NCBI GenBank assembly: GCA_029945725.1
Contig: JAQSDB010000007.1
Coordinates: forward strand, 1 to 64,000
Source of the DNA: a bacterium
GTDB lineage: Bacteria > Pseudomonadota > Gammaproteobacteria > Pseudomonadales > Moraxellaceae
DNA: 64,000 bases
Reading direction: 5' to 3'
Shown: one piece after another, positions 52,206-61,580 of the stretch
Numbering within the stretch: position 1 is the first letter of the stretch
How the letters are laid out: every line of letters begins with the position of its first letter
Position numbers and translations under genes: made by a program
Notes under the pieces: generated by a model
What the model was told of the DNA's origin: nothing
What the model saw: only the letters and a program-made list of their open reading frames with translations
The model's database searches: none

Positions 52206-54581
52206 ATGAACCATGCAGAAAACCCGACGCCCGCTGAAAAACCGTCCTGCTGCTCGCAGCACAAGTCAGGGCCTGCCGCACAGGACACGAAAGCCCCCCT
52301 GCTGGATCCGGTCTGCGGCATGACCGTGACGACAGACAGCCCCAACCATCTTGTCCATGACGGTCAGGATTTTTATTTCTGCAGTGCCCACTGCGTGAAA
52401 AAATTCAGCGACACCCCCGCACAGTACCTGCAGAAAAACCAGCGACCCAAAGCGGCTGCCAGCGAGCCCGTTGCGGCGGGCACGATGTTTACCTGCCCCA
52501 TGCATCCGGAAATCGTGCAGGAAGGCCCCGGTGACTGCCCCAAGTGCGGCATGGCACTGGAGCCGATGGCGATCACCGCCGAGCATGACAACAGCGAATT
52601 GCGCAGCATGACGCGCCGTTTCTGGATCAGCCTGGTGTTCACCGTACCCTTGTTCCTGCTCACCATGAGCGAGATGCTGCCGGGCCTGAACCTGCATCAC
52701 CGCCTGGGCAGTTTTTATGGCTGGCTGCAGTTCGCACTGGCAACACCGGTGGTGCTCTGGGCCGCCGCACCTTTTTTCCGTCTCGGCCTGCAATCGTTCA
52801 TCAACCGCCACCTCAACATGTTCAGCCTGATCGGGCTGGGTGTTGCCGCCGCTTACGGTTTCAGCACGCTGGCCCTGCTGTTTCCGGCGCTGATTCCGGC
52901 CAGCTTTATGCAGAACGGCATGATGCCGTTTTACTTCGAGGCCGCTGCCGTCATTATTTCCCTGGTCTTGCTCGGGCAGGTGCTGGAGTTGCGCGCGCGT
53001 GCGCAAACCGGCGACGCCCTGCGCAGCCTGCTCAGGCTGGCACCGGAAAAAGCCAACCGCATGACGGCGGGCGGCGAAGAAAGTGTTTTCCTGCACGAAG
53101 TTCAGGTCGGCGATCACCTGCGCGTGAAGCCCGGCGAGAAAATCCCGGTCGATGGCCGTGTGCTGGAAGGCCGCTCCAGCGTGGATGAATCCATGATTAC
53201 CGGCGAAGCCCTGCCGGTTGAAAAAACCGTGTCGGCGCTGGTCACCGGCGGCACGCTGAACCAGCGCGGAACGCTGCTGATGGTGGCGGAGAAAATCGGC
53301 AAGGACACACTGCTCGCGCGCATCGTCGATCTCGTCAACCAGGCCTCGCGTTCACGCGCCCCGATCCAGCGCCTGGCCGACCAGGTGGCGGGCTGGTTTG
53401 TGCCGCTGGTGATTGCGGTGGCGGTACTGGCCTTTGCCGGCTGGTGGTTTTTCGGCCCGGCGCCGGCACTGAATCATGCGCTGGTCGCGGCCATTTCCGT
53501 GCTCATCATCGCCTGCCCCTGTGCGCTTGGCCTGGCCACACCCATGTCCATCATGACCGGCGTTGGTCGCGGCGCACGCGAAGGCGTGCTGATCAAGGAC
53601 GCCACCGCACTCGAGCAACTGCAGAAAATCGACACGCTGGTGGTGGACAAGACCGGGACGCTGACCGAAGGCAGGCCGGTCCTCACCACCCTTTTCGCCC
53701 TCGACGGTGATCGCAATACCGTCTTGCAGCTGGCGGCCAGTCTGGATGCGCTGAGTTCACACCCGATTGCACAAACCCTGGTGAATGCGGCACGTGAACG
53801 GAAAATCGCCCTGCTCCCCGTGCAGGACTTTGAAGACCAGGCCGGTGCCGGTGTCAGCGGCAGCATTGACGGCCATGACATCCAGCTCGGCAACGAACGC
53901 TTTTTCAGCGAAGCCGGCATTGATCTCGGCCGCATTGCGGCCGAAGCCCGGAACCTGCGTGGCGAAGGCCAGACCGTGATGATTGTCAGCCGCGACAATA
54001 CGCCGCTCGGCCTTATTGCCGTCGCCGACAAACTCAAAAGCAGCACGCGTGAAGCCGTAAAATCCCTGCAGGACCAGGGTCTGCATATCGTCATGCTGAC
54101 CGGCGACAACCGCGTCACTGCCGATGCCATTGCGCGGCAGCTCGGCATCACGGAAGTGCACGCCGAAATCCGCCCGGAAGAAAAGCACCGTGAAATAAAG
54201 CGCCTGCAGGATGCCGGCCGCATCGTCGCCATGGCCGGTGACGGCATCAATGACGCGCCGGCACTGGCGCAGGCCAATATCGGCATTGCCATGGGCAACG
54301 GCACCGACATCGCCATGCAGAGCGCCGGCATCGTGCTGGTAAAAGGCGATTTGCGCGGCATTGCCCGCGCCGTCAGCCTCAGCCGTGCCACCATGAAAAA
54401 CATCCGGCAGAATCTTTTCTTTGCCTTCATCTACAACTTTGTCGGCGTGCCGCTGGCGGCAGGTCTGCTCTACCCGTTTTTCGGCATCCTGCTCTCGCCC
54501 ATGATCGCCAGTCTGGCCATGAGCCTGAGCTCGGTCTCCGTCATCAGCAATGCGCTGCGGCTGCGCAAGATCTCACTTTAA
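52206..54581 (+). CDS. Copper-translocating P1B-type ATPase with YHS and zinc-ribbon-like N-terminus
   Basis: 791 residues from ATG 52206 (AGGAG upstream). The N-terminus has no classical CxxC heavy-metal domain. Instead there is SCCSQH, a YHS domain (DPVCGMTV ... [12 protein letters not shown]) and [24 protein letters not shown]. Then come eight membrane helices with the metal motif CPCALGL, phosphorylation site [16 protein letters not shown], the nucleotide domain SSHPIAQ, MLTGDN and [10 protein letters not shown]. Matches Cu(I)/Ag(I) exporters of the CopA/SilP type. Controlled by the adjacent CueR-like protein (inference from layout). Confidence 0.95.
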   Translation: MNHAENPTPAEKPSCCSQHKSGPAAQDTKAPLLDPVCGMTVTTDSPNHLVHDGQDFYFCSAHCVKKFSDTPAQYLQKNQRPKAAASEPVAAGTMFTCPMHPEIVQEGPGDCPKCGMALEPMAITAEHDNSELRSMTRRFWISLVFTVPLFLLTMSEMLPGLNLHHRLGSFYGWLQFALATPVVLWAAAPFFRLGLQSFINRHLNMFSLIGLGVAAAYGFSTLALLFPALIPASFMQNGMMPFYFEAAAVIISLVLLGQVLELRARAQTGDALRSLLRLAPEKANRMTAGGEESVFLHEVQVGDHLRVKPGEKIPVDGRVLEGRSSVDESMITGEALPVEKTVSALVTGGTLNQRGTLLMVAEKIGKDTLLARIVDLVNQASRSRAPIQRLADQVAGWFVPLVIAVAVLAFAGWWFFGPAPALNHALVAAISVLIIACPCALGLATPMSIMTGVGRGAREGVLIKDATALEQLQKIDTLVVDKTGTLTEGRPVLTTLFALDGDRNTVLQLAASLDALSSHPIAQTLVNAARERKIALLPVQDFEDQAGAGVSGSIDGHDIQLGNERFFSEAGIDLGRIAAEARNLRGEGQTVMIVSRDNTPLGLIAVADKLKSSTREAVKSLQDQGLHIVMLTGDNRVTADAIARQLGITEVHAEIRPEEKHREIKRLQDAGRIVAMAGDGINDAPALAQANIGIAMGNGTDIAMQSAGIVLVKGDLRGIARAVSLSRATMKNIRQNLFFAFIYNFVGVPLAAGLLYPFFGILLSPMIASLAMSLSSVSVISNALRLRKISL

Positions 54582-54800
54582 CGAGACCCGGCCGCCAGCA
54601 ATGGCGGCCTCTCTATCGTGGCCAACCCCGTCGCAGGGAACAAAAGGCGGCAGGCAGGAAAAGCACGCGACCCATGAACCGCAAAAGCATTTTCCAGCCT
54701 TGTTATTGCCAGGACGATGACTCCCGAAGGTTCCCGCTTGAATCAGGCCGTTCTGGCTGATAAGTTTCAGACACATTCATCTGACAGCATCCTTCACGTC

Positions 54801-54872
54801 ATGAAGTCACAGGCCATCTTCAATTCACTGAACAAGCTCGCTCTCGGCGCGCTGGGCCTGCTGCTGCCCTGA
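54801..54872 (+). CDS. leuL: Putative leucine leader peptide upstream of leuA
   Basis: A 23-codon frame with seven leucine codons, ending in three consecutive CTG codons, then Pro and stop (ALGLLLP end). It lies 218 bases before leuA. Leucine-rich leader peptides just ahead of leucine genes couple translation speed to attenuation. The Shine-Dalgarno sequence is weak, and the codon run is shorter than in some leuL peptides, so this is a candidate only. Confidence 0.5.
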   Translation: MKSQAIFNSLNKLALGALGLLLP

Positions 54873-54958
54873 CGGGCATCCATCGCTTTTCCTTACCCCG
54901 TACCACCCTCTTCTGAATCCACCGGAACCTTCCGGAGTTATTGCCATGCCCGACGGCA
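54866..54958 (+). promoter_or_regulatory. Candidate attenuator of leuA
   Basis: Mutually exclusive pairings can be drawn by eye: TGCCC/GGGCA at the leader stop (54865-54878), CGGGCAT (54873-54879) with ATGCCCG (54946-54952), and TGCC/GGCA inside 54947-54958, followed by CATTTGTCTTTT. A perfect CCGGAA/TTCCGG hairpin (54922-54935) lies between. Energies were not computed. Confidence 0.4.
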
Positions 54959-55090
54959 CATTTGTCTTTTGCATTCCTGCACGACTGCGGTGCGGCTGAC
55001 CGGCCTCGAATCCGTGGCCGCCGGTCCGCCTTCCCATGTCAGCCGCCATGACGAACGCCATCACGATCATCACTGCAGGAATACAACATC

Positions 55091-56779
55091 ATGTCCATGT
55101 TAAAAAACCCGGCGCAAAAATACCGTCCCGTGCTCGCTTTCGATTTTCCGGAGCGCACCTGGCCCGCGAAAAAACTCACCCGCCCCCCGGTCTGGATGAG
55201 TACCGACCTGCGCGACGGCAATCAGGCACTGTTCGAGCCCATGTCGATTGCCACCAAGCTGGAATTCTTCAAGACCATCGTCGGCATCGGCTTCAAGGAG
55301 GTCGAAATCGGCTTCCCCTCCGCCTCGGAAATCGAGTTCGAGTTCACCCGGCTGCTGATTGAAGGTGGCCACATTCCGGATGACGTCAGCATCGAGGTGC
55401 TGACGCAGGCGCGCGAGTCGCTGATCCGTCGCACCTTCGAATCACTGCGCGGCGCCCGCCGTGCCATCGTGCATCTCTACAACGCCACCAGCCCGGTGTT
55501 CCGTCGCGATGTTTTCAGCAAGAGTGCCGATGAAGTGCGCGAGCTTGCCGTCGAACATGCCCGCCTGATCCGCGAACTGGCAGCCGCCCAGCCGGAAACG
55601 CAATGGGTGTTCCAGTACAGCCCGGAAACCTTTTCCGCCACCGAGCCGGAGGTTGCGCTTGATGTCTGCAATGCCGTGATCGCGGAATGGAATGCCACGC
55701 CGCAGCACAAGGTCATCATCAACCTGCCTGCCACCGTGGAGATTTCCACGCCCAACCAGTACGCCGACCAGATCGAGTGGATGCACACGCATCTGGCCCG
55801 GCGCGAGTGCGTGGTCCTCTCCGTGCATCCGCACAATGATCGCGGCACGGCTGTCGCGGCGGCAGAGCTCGCCATGCTGGCCGGAGCGGATCGCGTGGAA
55901 GGCTGCCTGTTCGGCAATGGCGAGCGCACCGGCAATGTTGATCTCGTGACGCTTGCCATGAATTTCTATGCACAAGGCATACATCCGGGTCTCGATTTCT
56001 CGCAGATCGACAAGATCGCTGCCCAGGTGGAGCGCGCCACGCGCATTCCCCTGCATCCGCGCCATCCCTATGCCGGCTCACTGGTGTACACGGCGTTTTC
56101 CGGCTCGCACCAGGATGCCATCCGCAAGGGCTTTGCCGTCGTCCGGAAAAACGAATTCTGGGAAGTGCCGTATTTGCCGATTGATCCGGCCGATGTCGGC
56201 CGCAGTTACGAGGCCATCATTCGCGTCAACAGCCAGTCCGGCAAAGGCGGCATTGCCCACCTCATGGAAACGGCGCACGGCATCACACTGCCCGTCGCTG
56301 AACTGCCGGCGTTCAGCCGCATCGTGCAGGCGGTGGCCGATGACAGCGGTCTGGAAATCAATGCGGAAAAAATATGGGAAATATTCTGCGCGACCTATGA
56401 AAAAAGTGCGCCGATGACACTGCTGCTGCAGGAGCAATCCGGTCAGGGCCGGCACATAAAGATCACGCTGAAGCGGGACGATGCCACCATTACCTGCGAA
56501 GGCGAAGGCAGCGGACCAATTGAAGCCTTCATGAACGCCATCGCCATGCCGGTGCGCTTGCGGCATTTCGAGGAACGCTCGCTCGGCGAGGATGCGCACG
56601 CCGAAGCCATGGCACTGGTAACGCTGGAAGACAACGCCAGCGGTGCGCTGGTGATGGGCATGGGCCGTGACCGCAACAGCGGCACCGCCGCCCTGCGCGC
56701 CATTGTCAGTGCCTGCAACCGCATCGGGGAAGTGCGTTCGATGCGCAGCGAGAAAATGCTGGAGATGTCCGCGCCGTAA
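55091..56779 (+). CDS. leuA: 2-isopropylmalate synthase
   Basis: 562 residues, the long proteobacterial/actinobacterial form. Catalytic TIM barrel: STDLRDGNQALFEPMS (metal Asp and catalytic Arg), EIGFPSASEIEFEF, VHPHNDRGTAVAAAELAMLAGADRVEGCLFGNGERTGNVDL with metal His residues, and HPYAGSLVYTAFSGSHQDAIRKG. The C-terminal LeuA dimer/allosteric domain (about 430-560) ends ... NRIGEVRSMRSEKML, which mediates leucine feedback. It condenses 2-ketoisovalerate with acetyl-CoA in leucine synthesis. Probably controlled by the leader upstream. Confidence 0.97.
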   Translation: MSMLKNPAQKYRPVLAFDFPERTWPAKKLTRPPVWMSTDLRDGNQALFEPMSIATKLEFFKTIVGIGFKEVEIGFPSASEIEFEFTRLLIEGGHIPDDVSIEVLTQARESLIRRTFESLRGARRAIVHLYNATSPVFRRDVFSKSADEVRELAVEHARLIRELAAAQPETQWVFQYSPETFSATEPEVALDVCNAVIAEWNATPQHKVIINLPATVEISTPNQYADQIEWMHTHLARRECVVLSVHPHNDRGTAVAAAELAMLAGADRVEGCLFGNGERTGNVDLVTLAMNFYAQGIHPGLDFSQIDKIAAQVERATRIPLHPRHPYAGSLVYTAFSGSHQDAIRKGFAVVRKNEFWEVPYLPIDPADVGRSYEAIIRVNSQSGKGGIAHLMETAHGITLPVAELPAFSRIVQAVADDSGLEINAEKIWEIFCATYEKSAPMTLLLQEQSGQGRHIKITLKRDDATITCEGEGSGPIEAFMNAIAMPVRLRHFEERSLGEDAHAEAMALVTLEDNASGALVMGMGRDRNSGTAALRAIVSACNRIGEVRSMRSEKMLEMSAP

Positions 56780-56848
56780 ACCACCGGGCATTCACGAATA
56801 CCCCCGGCTAACGGCACCATCACCACTACCAGACAGAAACCGGCAAAC

Positions 56849-56875
56849 CCGGGCGGAACTCTCCGCCCGGTCTTT
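56849..56875 (+). terminator. Terminator after leuA
   Basis: A perfect 9-bp stem CCGGGCGGA/TCCGCCCGG with a 4-base loop, followed by TCTTT, about 70 bases past the stop. It abuts the KdpE box. Confidence 0.75.
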
Positions 56876-56890
56876 ATACTTTCTTTACAC
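56873..56890 (+). promoter_or_regulatory. KdpE-binding box of the kdp promoter
   Basis: TTTATACTTTCTTTACAC, followed by CCCGC, is almost the same as the E. coli KdpE site upstream of kdpFABC (from memory, TTTATACTTTTTTTACA). It lies about 85 bases before the first small kdp gene; a TATACT -10-like hexamer at 56933-56938 lacks a good -35, as expected for an activator-dependent promoter. K+-limitation control by KdpD/KdpE is therefore likely. Confidence 0.8.
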
Positions 56891-56973
56891 CCCGCTCCCC
56901 GGCTTTTTACCGCCGCTTTACACCTGCCTTCCTATACTGCAGGCGTCCTCTCCACGACCCTGCGGGTGGCTTT

Positions 56974-57066
56974 ATGGATTTCCTCTATCTCTTGCTCCTG
57001 TGCATTTTCACACTGGCCATCATCGGACTTGTTCAGGGCCTTGATGCCCTTGGAGAGCCTTCATGA
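56974..57066 (+). CDS. Tiny membrane protein preceding kdpF
   Basis: 30 residues: one hydrophobic helix (FLYLLLLCIFTLAIIGLV) and a short acidic end (GLDALGEPS). GGGTGG lies upstream of the ATG, and its stop overlaps the kdpF ATG by 4 bases, so it belongs to the operon. It is not KdpF itself, which follows. Function unknown; possibly a second small subunit or assembly peptide of the Kdp complex. Confidence 0.7.
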   Translation: MDFLYLLLLCIFTLAIIGLVQGLDALGEPS

Positions 57067-57152
57067 CCGGTTTCCATGTACTTGCTGCCATCGGCGGCAT
57101 CTTGCTGACGGTTTATCTCGTCGTGGCACTGATCTATCCGGAGCGCTTCTGA
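57063..57152 (+). CDS. kdpF: K+-transporting ATPase subunit KdpF
   Basis: 29 residues, a single membrane helix ending LVVALIYPERF, the KdpF pattern. GGAGAG precedes the ATG, and the stop is 1 base before kdpA. KdpF stabilises the KdpABC complex in the inner membrane. Confidence 0.88.
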   Translation: MTGFHVLAAIGGILLTVYLVVALIYPERF

Positions 57153-57153
57153 C

Positions 57154-58851
57154 ATGAATACGCTGGTTCCCCTCACACTGGTTTTCCTGCTGGTGCTGGC
57201 TGCGCTGGCACAGCCACTGGGCAAGGCACTGCTACCAGTGGCGCGCGGCAATGCACCGCGTCCACTGGAAAACCGCCTGTTACGCCTGCTCGGTGCCGAC
57301 GGCCATGAAAACATGGGCTGGAAGCGCTATGCCCTTGCCGTTCTGGCCTTCAATGTTGTCGGCCTGTTCGCCGTGTATGCGCTGCAACGCCTGCAGGGCA
57401 TGCTGCCGCTCAACCCCGAACACTTCGGCGCGGTGGCTCCCGATCTCGCGTTTAACACCTCCATCAGCTTCATCACCAACACCAACTGGCAGGCCTATAC
57501 CGGTGAAAGCACCATGAGCCTGCTCACGCAGATGCTGGCGCTGACCGTGCAGAATTTCCTGTCCGCTGCCACCGGCATCGCCGTTGCCTTTGCCCTGATG
57601 CGCGCTTTCGTGCGTGAAAAGGAAAACGGTCTTGGCAATTTCTGGACGGATGTTTTCCGCATCACGGTTTATGTACTGCTGCCACTGGCCCTGGTGTATG
57701 CGCTGTTTCTGGTCAGCCAGGGTGTGGTGCAGACCTTCACCTCCAGTGTCAGCGTGCACACGCTGGAAGGCGGCAACCAGATCATCGCCATGGGTCCTGT
57801 GGCCTCGCAGGAAGCCATCAAGATGGCCGGCACCAATGGCGGCGGATTCTTCAATGCCAATTCCGCGCATCCGTTTGAGAATCCGAATGCGCTGACAAAC
57901 TTTGTGCAGATGATTTCCATCTTCCTGATTCCCGCCGCGCTCTGTCTCACCTTCGGCCAGCTGGTCGGTAACCGGCGTCAGGGCTGGGCCCTGCTCGGCG
58001 CAATGACCATTATTTTCCTGCTCATGCTCCTTCTCCCGGGCATCAGTGAACAGGCCGGCAATCCGCTGCTGGCAAAAATGGGCGTAGACCAGCACGCCAG
58101 CCTGCTGCAATCGGGCGGCAACATGGAAGGCAAGGAAGTACGCTTCGGCATTGCGGCAAGCAGCCTGTTTGCCATCATCACGACCTCCGCTTCCTGCGGC
58201 GCCGTTAATGCCATGCACGATTCCTTCACGGCACTTGGCGGGCTGGCACCGATGTGGCTCATACAGCTGGGCGAAATTGTTTTCGGTGGTGTCGGCGCCG
58301 GATTTTATGGCGTGTTGCTCTATGCCCTGCTCGCCGTGTTTGTTGCCGGCCTCATGATCGGCCGCACACCGGAATACCTCGGCCGCAAGATCGGTCATGC
58401 CGAAATGCGGCTGGTGATGATTGCCCTCATCCTGCCTTCACTGCTGATCCTCGGCTGCACGGCAGTGGCTGTCATGGTGAAGCCGGGACTGGCCGGCATC
58501 AGTAATCCTGGCGCACACGGCTTCTCGGAAATCCTGTACGGCTTTTCGTCCGCCACCGGCAACAACGGCAGCGCCTTTGCCGGTCTCAGCGCAAATTCGC
58601 CTTTCTACAACATCATGCTCGGTATCTGCATGTGGATAGGCCGCTTCGGCGTAATCGTGCCTGTGCTGGCGATTGCCGGCCGTCTGGTGCAGAAAAAACG
58701 CCTGCCGGAAAGCCCCGGCACGCTGCCGACCTCGACACCGCAATTCATGCTGCTGCTCGCCGTCACCATCCTGATTGTCGGCGCCCTGACTTTCCTCCCG
58801 GCGCTGGCGCTGGGCCCGCTGGCTGAACATCTGACGCTGCTGGCGCACTGA
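57154..58851 (+). CDS. kdpA: K+-transporting ATPase, channel-like subunit KdpA
   Basis: 565 residues, the normal length, about ten membrane helices. Selectivity-filter-type loops typical of Kdp[60 protein letters not shown], and [13 protein letters not shown]. Binds and passes K+ in the high-affinity Kdp pump. Co-transcribed with kdpF, kdpB (13 bases on) and kdpC. Confidence 0.98.
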   Translation: MNTLVPLTLVFLLVLAALAQPLGKALLPVARGNAPRPLENRLLRLLGADGHENMGWKRYALAVLAFNVVGLFAVYALQRLQGMLPLNPEHFGAVAPDLAFNTSISFITNTNWQAYTGESTMSLLTQMLALTVQNFLSAATGIAVAFALMRAFVREKENGLGNFWTDVFRITVYVLLPLALVYALFLVSQGVVQTFTSSVSVHTLEGGNQIIAMGPVASQEAIKMAGTNGGGFFNANSAHPFENPNALTNFVQMISIFLIPAALCLTFGQLVGNRRQGWALLGAMTIIFLLMLLLPGISEQAGNPLLAKMGVDQHASLLQSGGNMEGKEVRFGIAASSLFAIITTSASCGAVNAMHDSFTALGGLAPMWLIQLGEIVFGGVGAGFYGVLLYALLAVFVAGLMIGRTPEYLGRKIGHAEMRLVMIALILPSLLILGCTAVAVMVKPGLAGISNPGAHGFSEILYGFSSATGNNGSAFAGLSANSPFYNIMLGICMWIGRFGVIVPVLAIAGRLVQKKRLPESPGTLPTSTPQFMLLLAVTILIVGALTFLPALALGPLAEHLTLLAH

Positions 58852-58864
58852 GAGAATATTCATC

Positions 58865-60928
58865 ATGAAGAAAACTCCCCTGCTCTTTGAAAAGACCCTG
58901 GTGAAGCGTGCTGTCGCGGAGTCTTTCTGCAAGCTCACGCCGCAGCAGCAATGGCGTAACCCGGTCATGTTTGTGGTGTATCTGGGCAGCCTGTTCACGA
59001 CGGCATTGTGGATACATGCACTCGGTGGTCATGGCGAGGCTTCCGCCGGCTTCATCCTGAGCATCGCGGTGTGGTTGTGGTTCACGCTGCTCTTTGCCAA
59101 CTTCGCGGAAAGTCTGGCGGAGGGGCGCAGCAAGGCGCAGGCCGCCAGTTTGCGCGCCGCCAAACGTGAAACGATGGCAAAAATCCTGGACGAACCCCGT
59201 CACGGCGCGTCATGGAAAGTCATGCCCAGCTCCGGCCTGCACAAGGGCCAGGTCATTCTGGTCGAGGCCGGCGACGACATCCCCGGCGACGGCGACGTCA
59301 TTGAAGGCATGGCATCGGTGGATGAATCGGCCATTACCGGCGAATCGGCGCCGGTGATCCGCGAAGCCGGCGGCGATTTTTCTTCTGTCACCGGCGGCAC
59401 CAGAGTGTTGTCGGACTGGCTGGTGATCCGCATTACCGCCAACCCCGGCGAAGCCTTTCTCGATCGCATGATTGCCATGGTGGAAGGCGCCTCGCGGCGC
59501 AAGACGCCCAATGAAATTGCGCTCACGGTATTGCTGGTCGCACTGACGCTGATTTTCCTGATTGCCGTTGCCACGCTGCTGCCCTTCTCCGTGTTCAGCG
59601 TGCAGGCGGCCGGTGCTGGTCATCCTGTCACACTCACCGTGCTGATTGCCCTGCTGGTATGCCTGATTCCAACCACCATCGGCGGCCTGCTGTCGGCCAT
59701 CGGTGTCGCCGGCATGGGGCGCCTGCTTGCCGCCAACGTGATTGCCACCAGCGGCCGTGCCGTGGAGGCCGCCGGTGATGTGGATGTATTGCTGCTGGAT
59801 AAAACCGGCACCATCACCCTCGGCAATCGCCAGGCCAGTGCCTTTATTCCGGCGCCGGGCGTGGACGAAAGCGAACTCGCCGATGCCGCGCAACTGGCCT
59901 CCCTCGCCGATGAAACCCCGGAGGGCCGCTCCATCGTCGTGCTCGCCAAAAAACGTTTCAATCTGCGCGAGCGGGCGCTGCAGGAAGCACAGATGCAGTT
60001 TGTGCCCTTTACCGCACAAACACGCATGAGCGGTGTCGACATCGGTGCACGCAAGATCCGCAAGGGCGCTGCGGATTCCATCCGCAAATTCCTTGCTGAC
60101 CAGGGTGCGCGCTTCCCGGACAGCGTGAAGCAGAGCGTGGACGATGTGGCGCGCCGTGGCGGCACACCGCTGGTGGTCTCCGATGATTTGCGTGTACTGG
60201 GCGTGATCGAACTCAAGGACATCGTGAAGGGCGGCATCAAGGAACGTTTTGCCGATCTGCGCGCCATGGGCATCAAGACGGTGATGATTACCGGCGACAA
60301 CCCGCTCACGGCGGCAGCGATTGCCGCAGAGGCCGGTGTCGATGAGTTTCTCGCCGAAGCCACGCCGGAAGACAAGCTGAAACTGATCCGCGAACACCAG
60401 GCGCTGGGCCACATGGTGGCGATGACGGGCGACGGCACCAACGATGCGCCGGCGCTGGCACAGGCCGATGTGGCGGTGGCCATGAACTCCGGCACACAGG
60501 CCGCAAAGGAAGCCGGCAACATGGTGGACCTGGATTCCAATCCCACCAAGCTCATTGAAATCGTGCACATCGGCAAGCAGATGCTGATGACGCGCGGCTC
60601 GCTGACCACCTTCAGCATTGCCAACGATGTGGCGAAATATTTCGCCATCCTGCCGGCGGCGTTTGCCGGCACCTATCCGGCGCTGAAGGTGCTGGACATC
60701 ATGCACCTCACCAGCCCGGCTTCAGCCGTACTGGCGGCCGTTATTTTCAACGCACTCATCATCGTGTTCCTGATTCCGCTCGCCCTGAGAGGCGTGCCCT
60801 ATCACGCCTGGCCAGCAGCACGGCTGCTGAACCGCAACCTGCTTGTCTATGGGGTGGGCGGGCTTGTCGTTCCTTTCATCGGTATCAAGCTGATTGATCT
60901 CGGGCTTGGCATCACCGGACTTTTTTGA
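58865..60928 (+). CDS. kdpB: K+-transporting ATPase, ATP-hydrolysing subunit KdpB
   Basis: 687 residues. P-type ATPase: [19 protein letters not shown] in the actuator domain (TGES loop), [20 protein letters not shown] in TM4, phosphorylation site [45 protein letters not shown], and the hinge [43 protein letters not shown]. These long matches are diagnostic for KdpB. Couples ATP hydrolysis to K+ uptake with KdpA. Confidence 0.98.
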   Translation: MKKTPLLFEKTLVKRAVAESFCKLTPQQQWRNPVMFVVYLGSLFTTALWIHALGGHGEASAGFILSIAVWLWFTLLFANFAESLAEGRSKAQAASLRAAKRETMAKILDEPRHGASWKVMPSSGLHKGQVILVEAGDDIPGDGDVIEGMASVDESAITGESAPVIREAGGDFSSVTGGTRVLSDWLVIRITANPGEAFLDRMIAMVEGASRRKTPNEIALTVLLVALTLIFLIAVATLLPFSVFSVQAAGAGHPVTLTVLIALLVCLIPTTIGGLLSAIGVAGMGRLLAANVIATSGRAVEAAGDVDVLLLDKTGTITLGNRQASAFIPAPGVDESELADAAQLASLADETPEGRSIVVLAKKRFNLRERALQEAQMQFVPFTAQTRMSGVDIGARKIRKGAADSIRKFLADQGARFPDSVKQSVDDVARRGGTPLVVSDDLRVLGVIELKDIVKGGIKERFADLRAMGIKTVMITGDNPLTAAAIAAEAGVDEFLAEATPEDKLKLIREHQALGHMVAMTGDGTNDAPALAQADVAVAMNSGTQAAKEAGNMVDLDSNPTKLIEIVHIGKQMLMTRGSLTTFSIANDVAKYFAILPAAFAGTYPALKVLDIMHLTSPASAVLAAVIFNALIIVFLIPLALRGVPYHAWPAARLLNRNLLVYGVGGLVVPFIGIKLIDLGLGITGLF

Positions 60929-60939
60929 GGAGAACCATC

Positions 60940-61539
60940 ATGGCCAATATTATTCGTCCTGCTGTCGGTCTTTTTGTCGGGCTCAGTGTGTTGACCGGCC
61001 TGCTCTATCCGCTGGTCACCACCGGCATTGCGCAAGGCATTTTTCCGCAGCAGGCAAACGGTTCGCTGATCACGGAAAACAGGCGCATCATCGGTTCGGA
61101 ACTGATCGGACAAGCCTTCACGAAACCGGCCTATTTCTGGAGTCGTCCGTCAGCCACTGCACCGGCGGCAAACAACGGCATGTCATCCGGCGGCAGCAAT
61201 ATGGCCACCGGCAATCCGGCCTTGCTGGATGCCGTGAAAGCCCGCATGGCCGAGCTGAAAAAATACCCGGTACCCGCCGGCGATGTGCCGGTGGATCTGG
61301 TGACTGCATCGGCCAGTGGCCTGGACCCGCACATTTCTCCGGCAGCGGCGCTCTATCAGGTGCCCCGCATCGCGGCGGTACGCGGCATTGCCGCCGCGCA
61401 GTTGCGCGACCTGATCACCGCCAGCAGTGAAATGCCTTCGCCACGTTTCAGCGGCGAACCACGCGTGAATGTACTGGCACTGAACCGTGCGCTGGACAAG
61501 CTGGCTCCCGTCACGCTGGACAAGCCTGCCGGTTCCTGA
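60940..61539 (+). CDS. kdpC: K+-transporting ATPase subunit KdpC
   Basis: 199 residues from ATG 60940 (GAGGAGAA upstream; an earlier in-frame ATG at 60925 lies inside the kdpB end region). One N-terminal membrane helix (PAVGLFVGLSVLTGLLYPLV), then the periplasmic part with LIGQAFTKPAYFWSRPSAT, SGGSNMATGNPALLDAVKAR, and VTASASGLDPHISPAAALYQ, all KdpC hallmarks. Confidence 0.97.
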   Translation: MANIIRPAVGLFVGLSVLTGLLYPLVTTGIAQGIFPQQANGSLITENRRIIGSELIGQAFTKPAYFWSRPSATAPAANNGMSSGGSNMATGNPALLDAVKARMAELKKYPVPAGDVPVDLVTASASGLDPHISPAAALYQVPRIAAVRGIAAAQLRDLITASSEMPSPRFSGEPRVNVLALNRALDKLAPVTLDKPAGS

Positions 61540-61580
61540 GAAAAGCTCGCCATGCGCCCCAACGACAGCAGAACCGGTCA

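Larger units (their letters stand above)
54582..55090. other. Non-coding region between the ATPase and leuA
   Basis: It begins with a GGCCGCC/GGCGGCC stem-loop (about 54590-54609) that may end the ATPase transcript. The second half (from about 54800) is interpreted as the leuA leader, described separately. No larger gene is visible. Confidence 0.5.

Noticed and set aside
54945-54999. 17-codon frame with ATG at 54945 in the leuA leader
   Set aside because: It has no leucine run or ribosome-binding site and overlaps the proposed attenuator stems; treated as chance.
55036-55090. Ile/Thr/His-containing short frame just before leuA, resembling a thr/his leader
   Set aside because: It runs through the leuA start in another frame without a stop, and the residues do not match leucine control.
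59210-60706. 498-codon minus-strand frame
   Set aside because: Antisense of kdpB; no motif and His/Gln-rich antisense composition.
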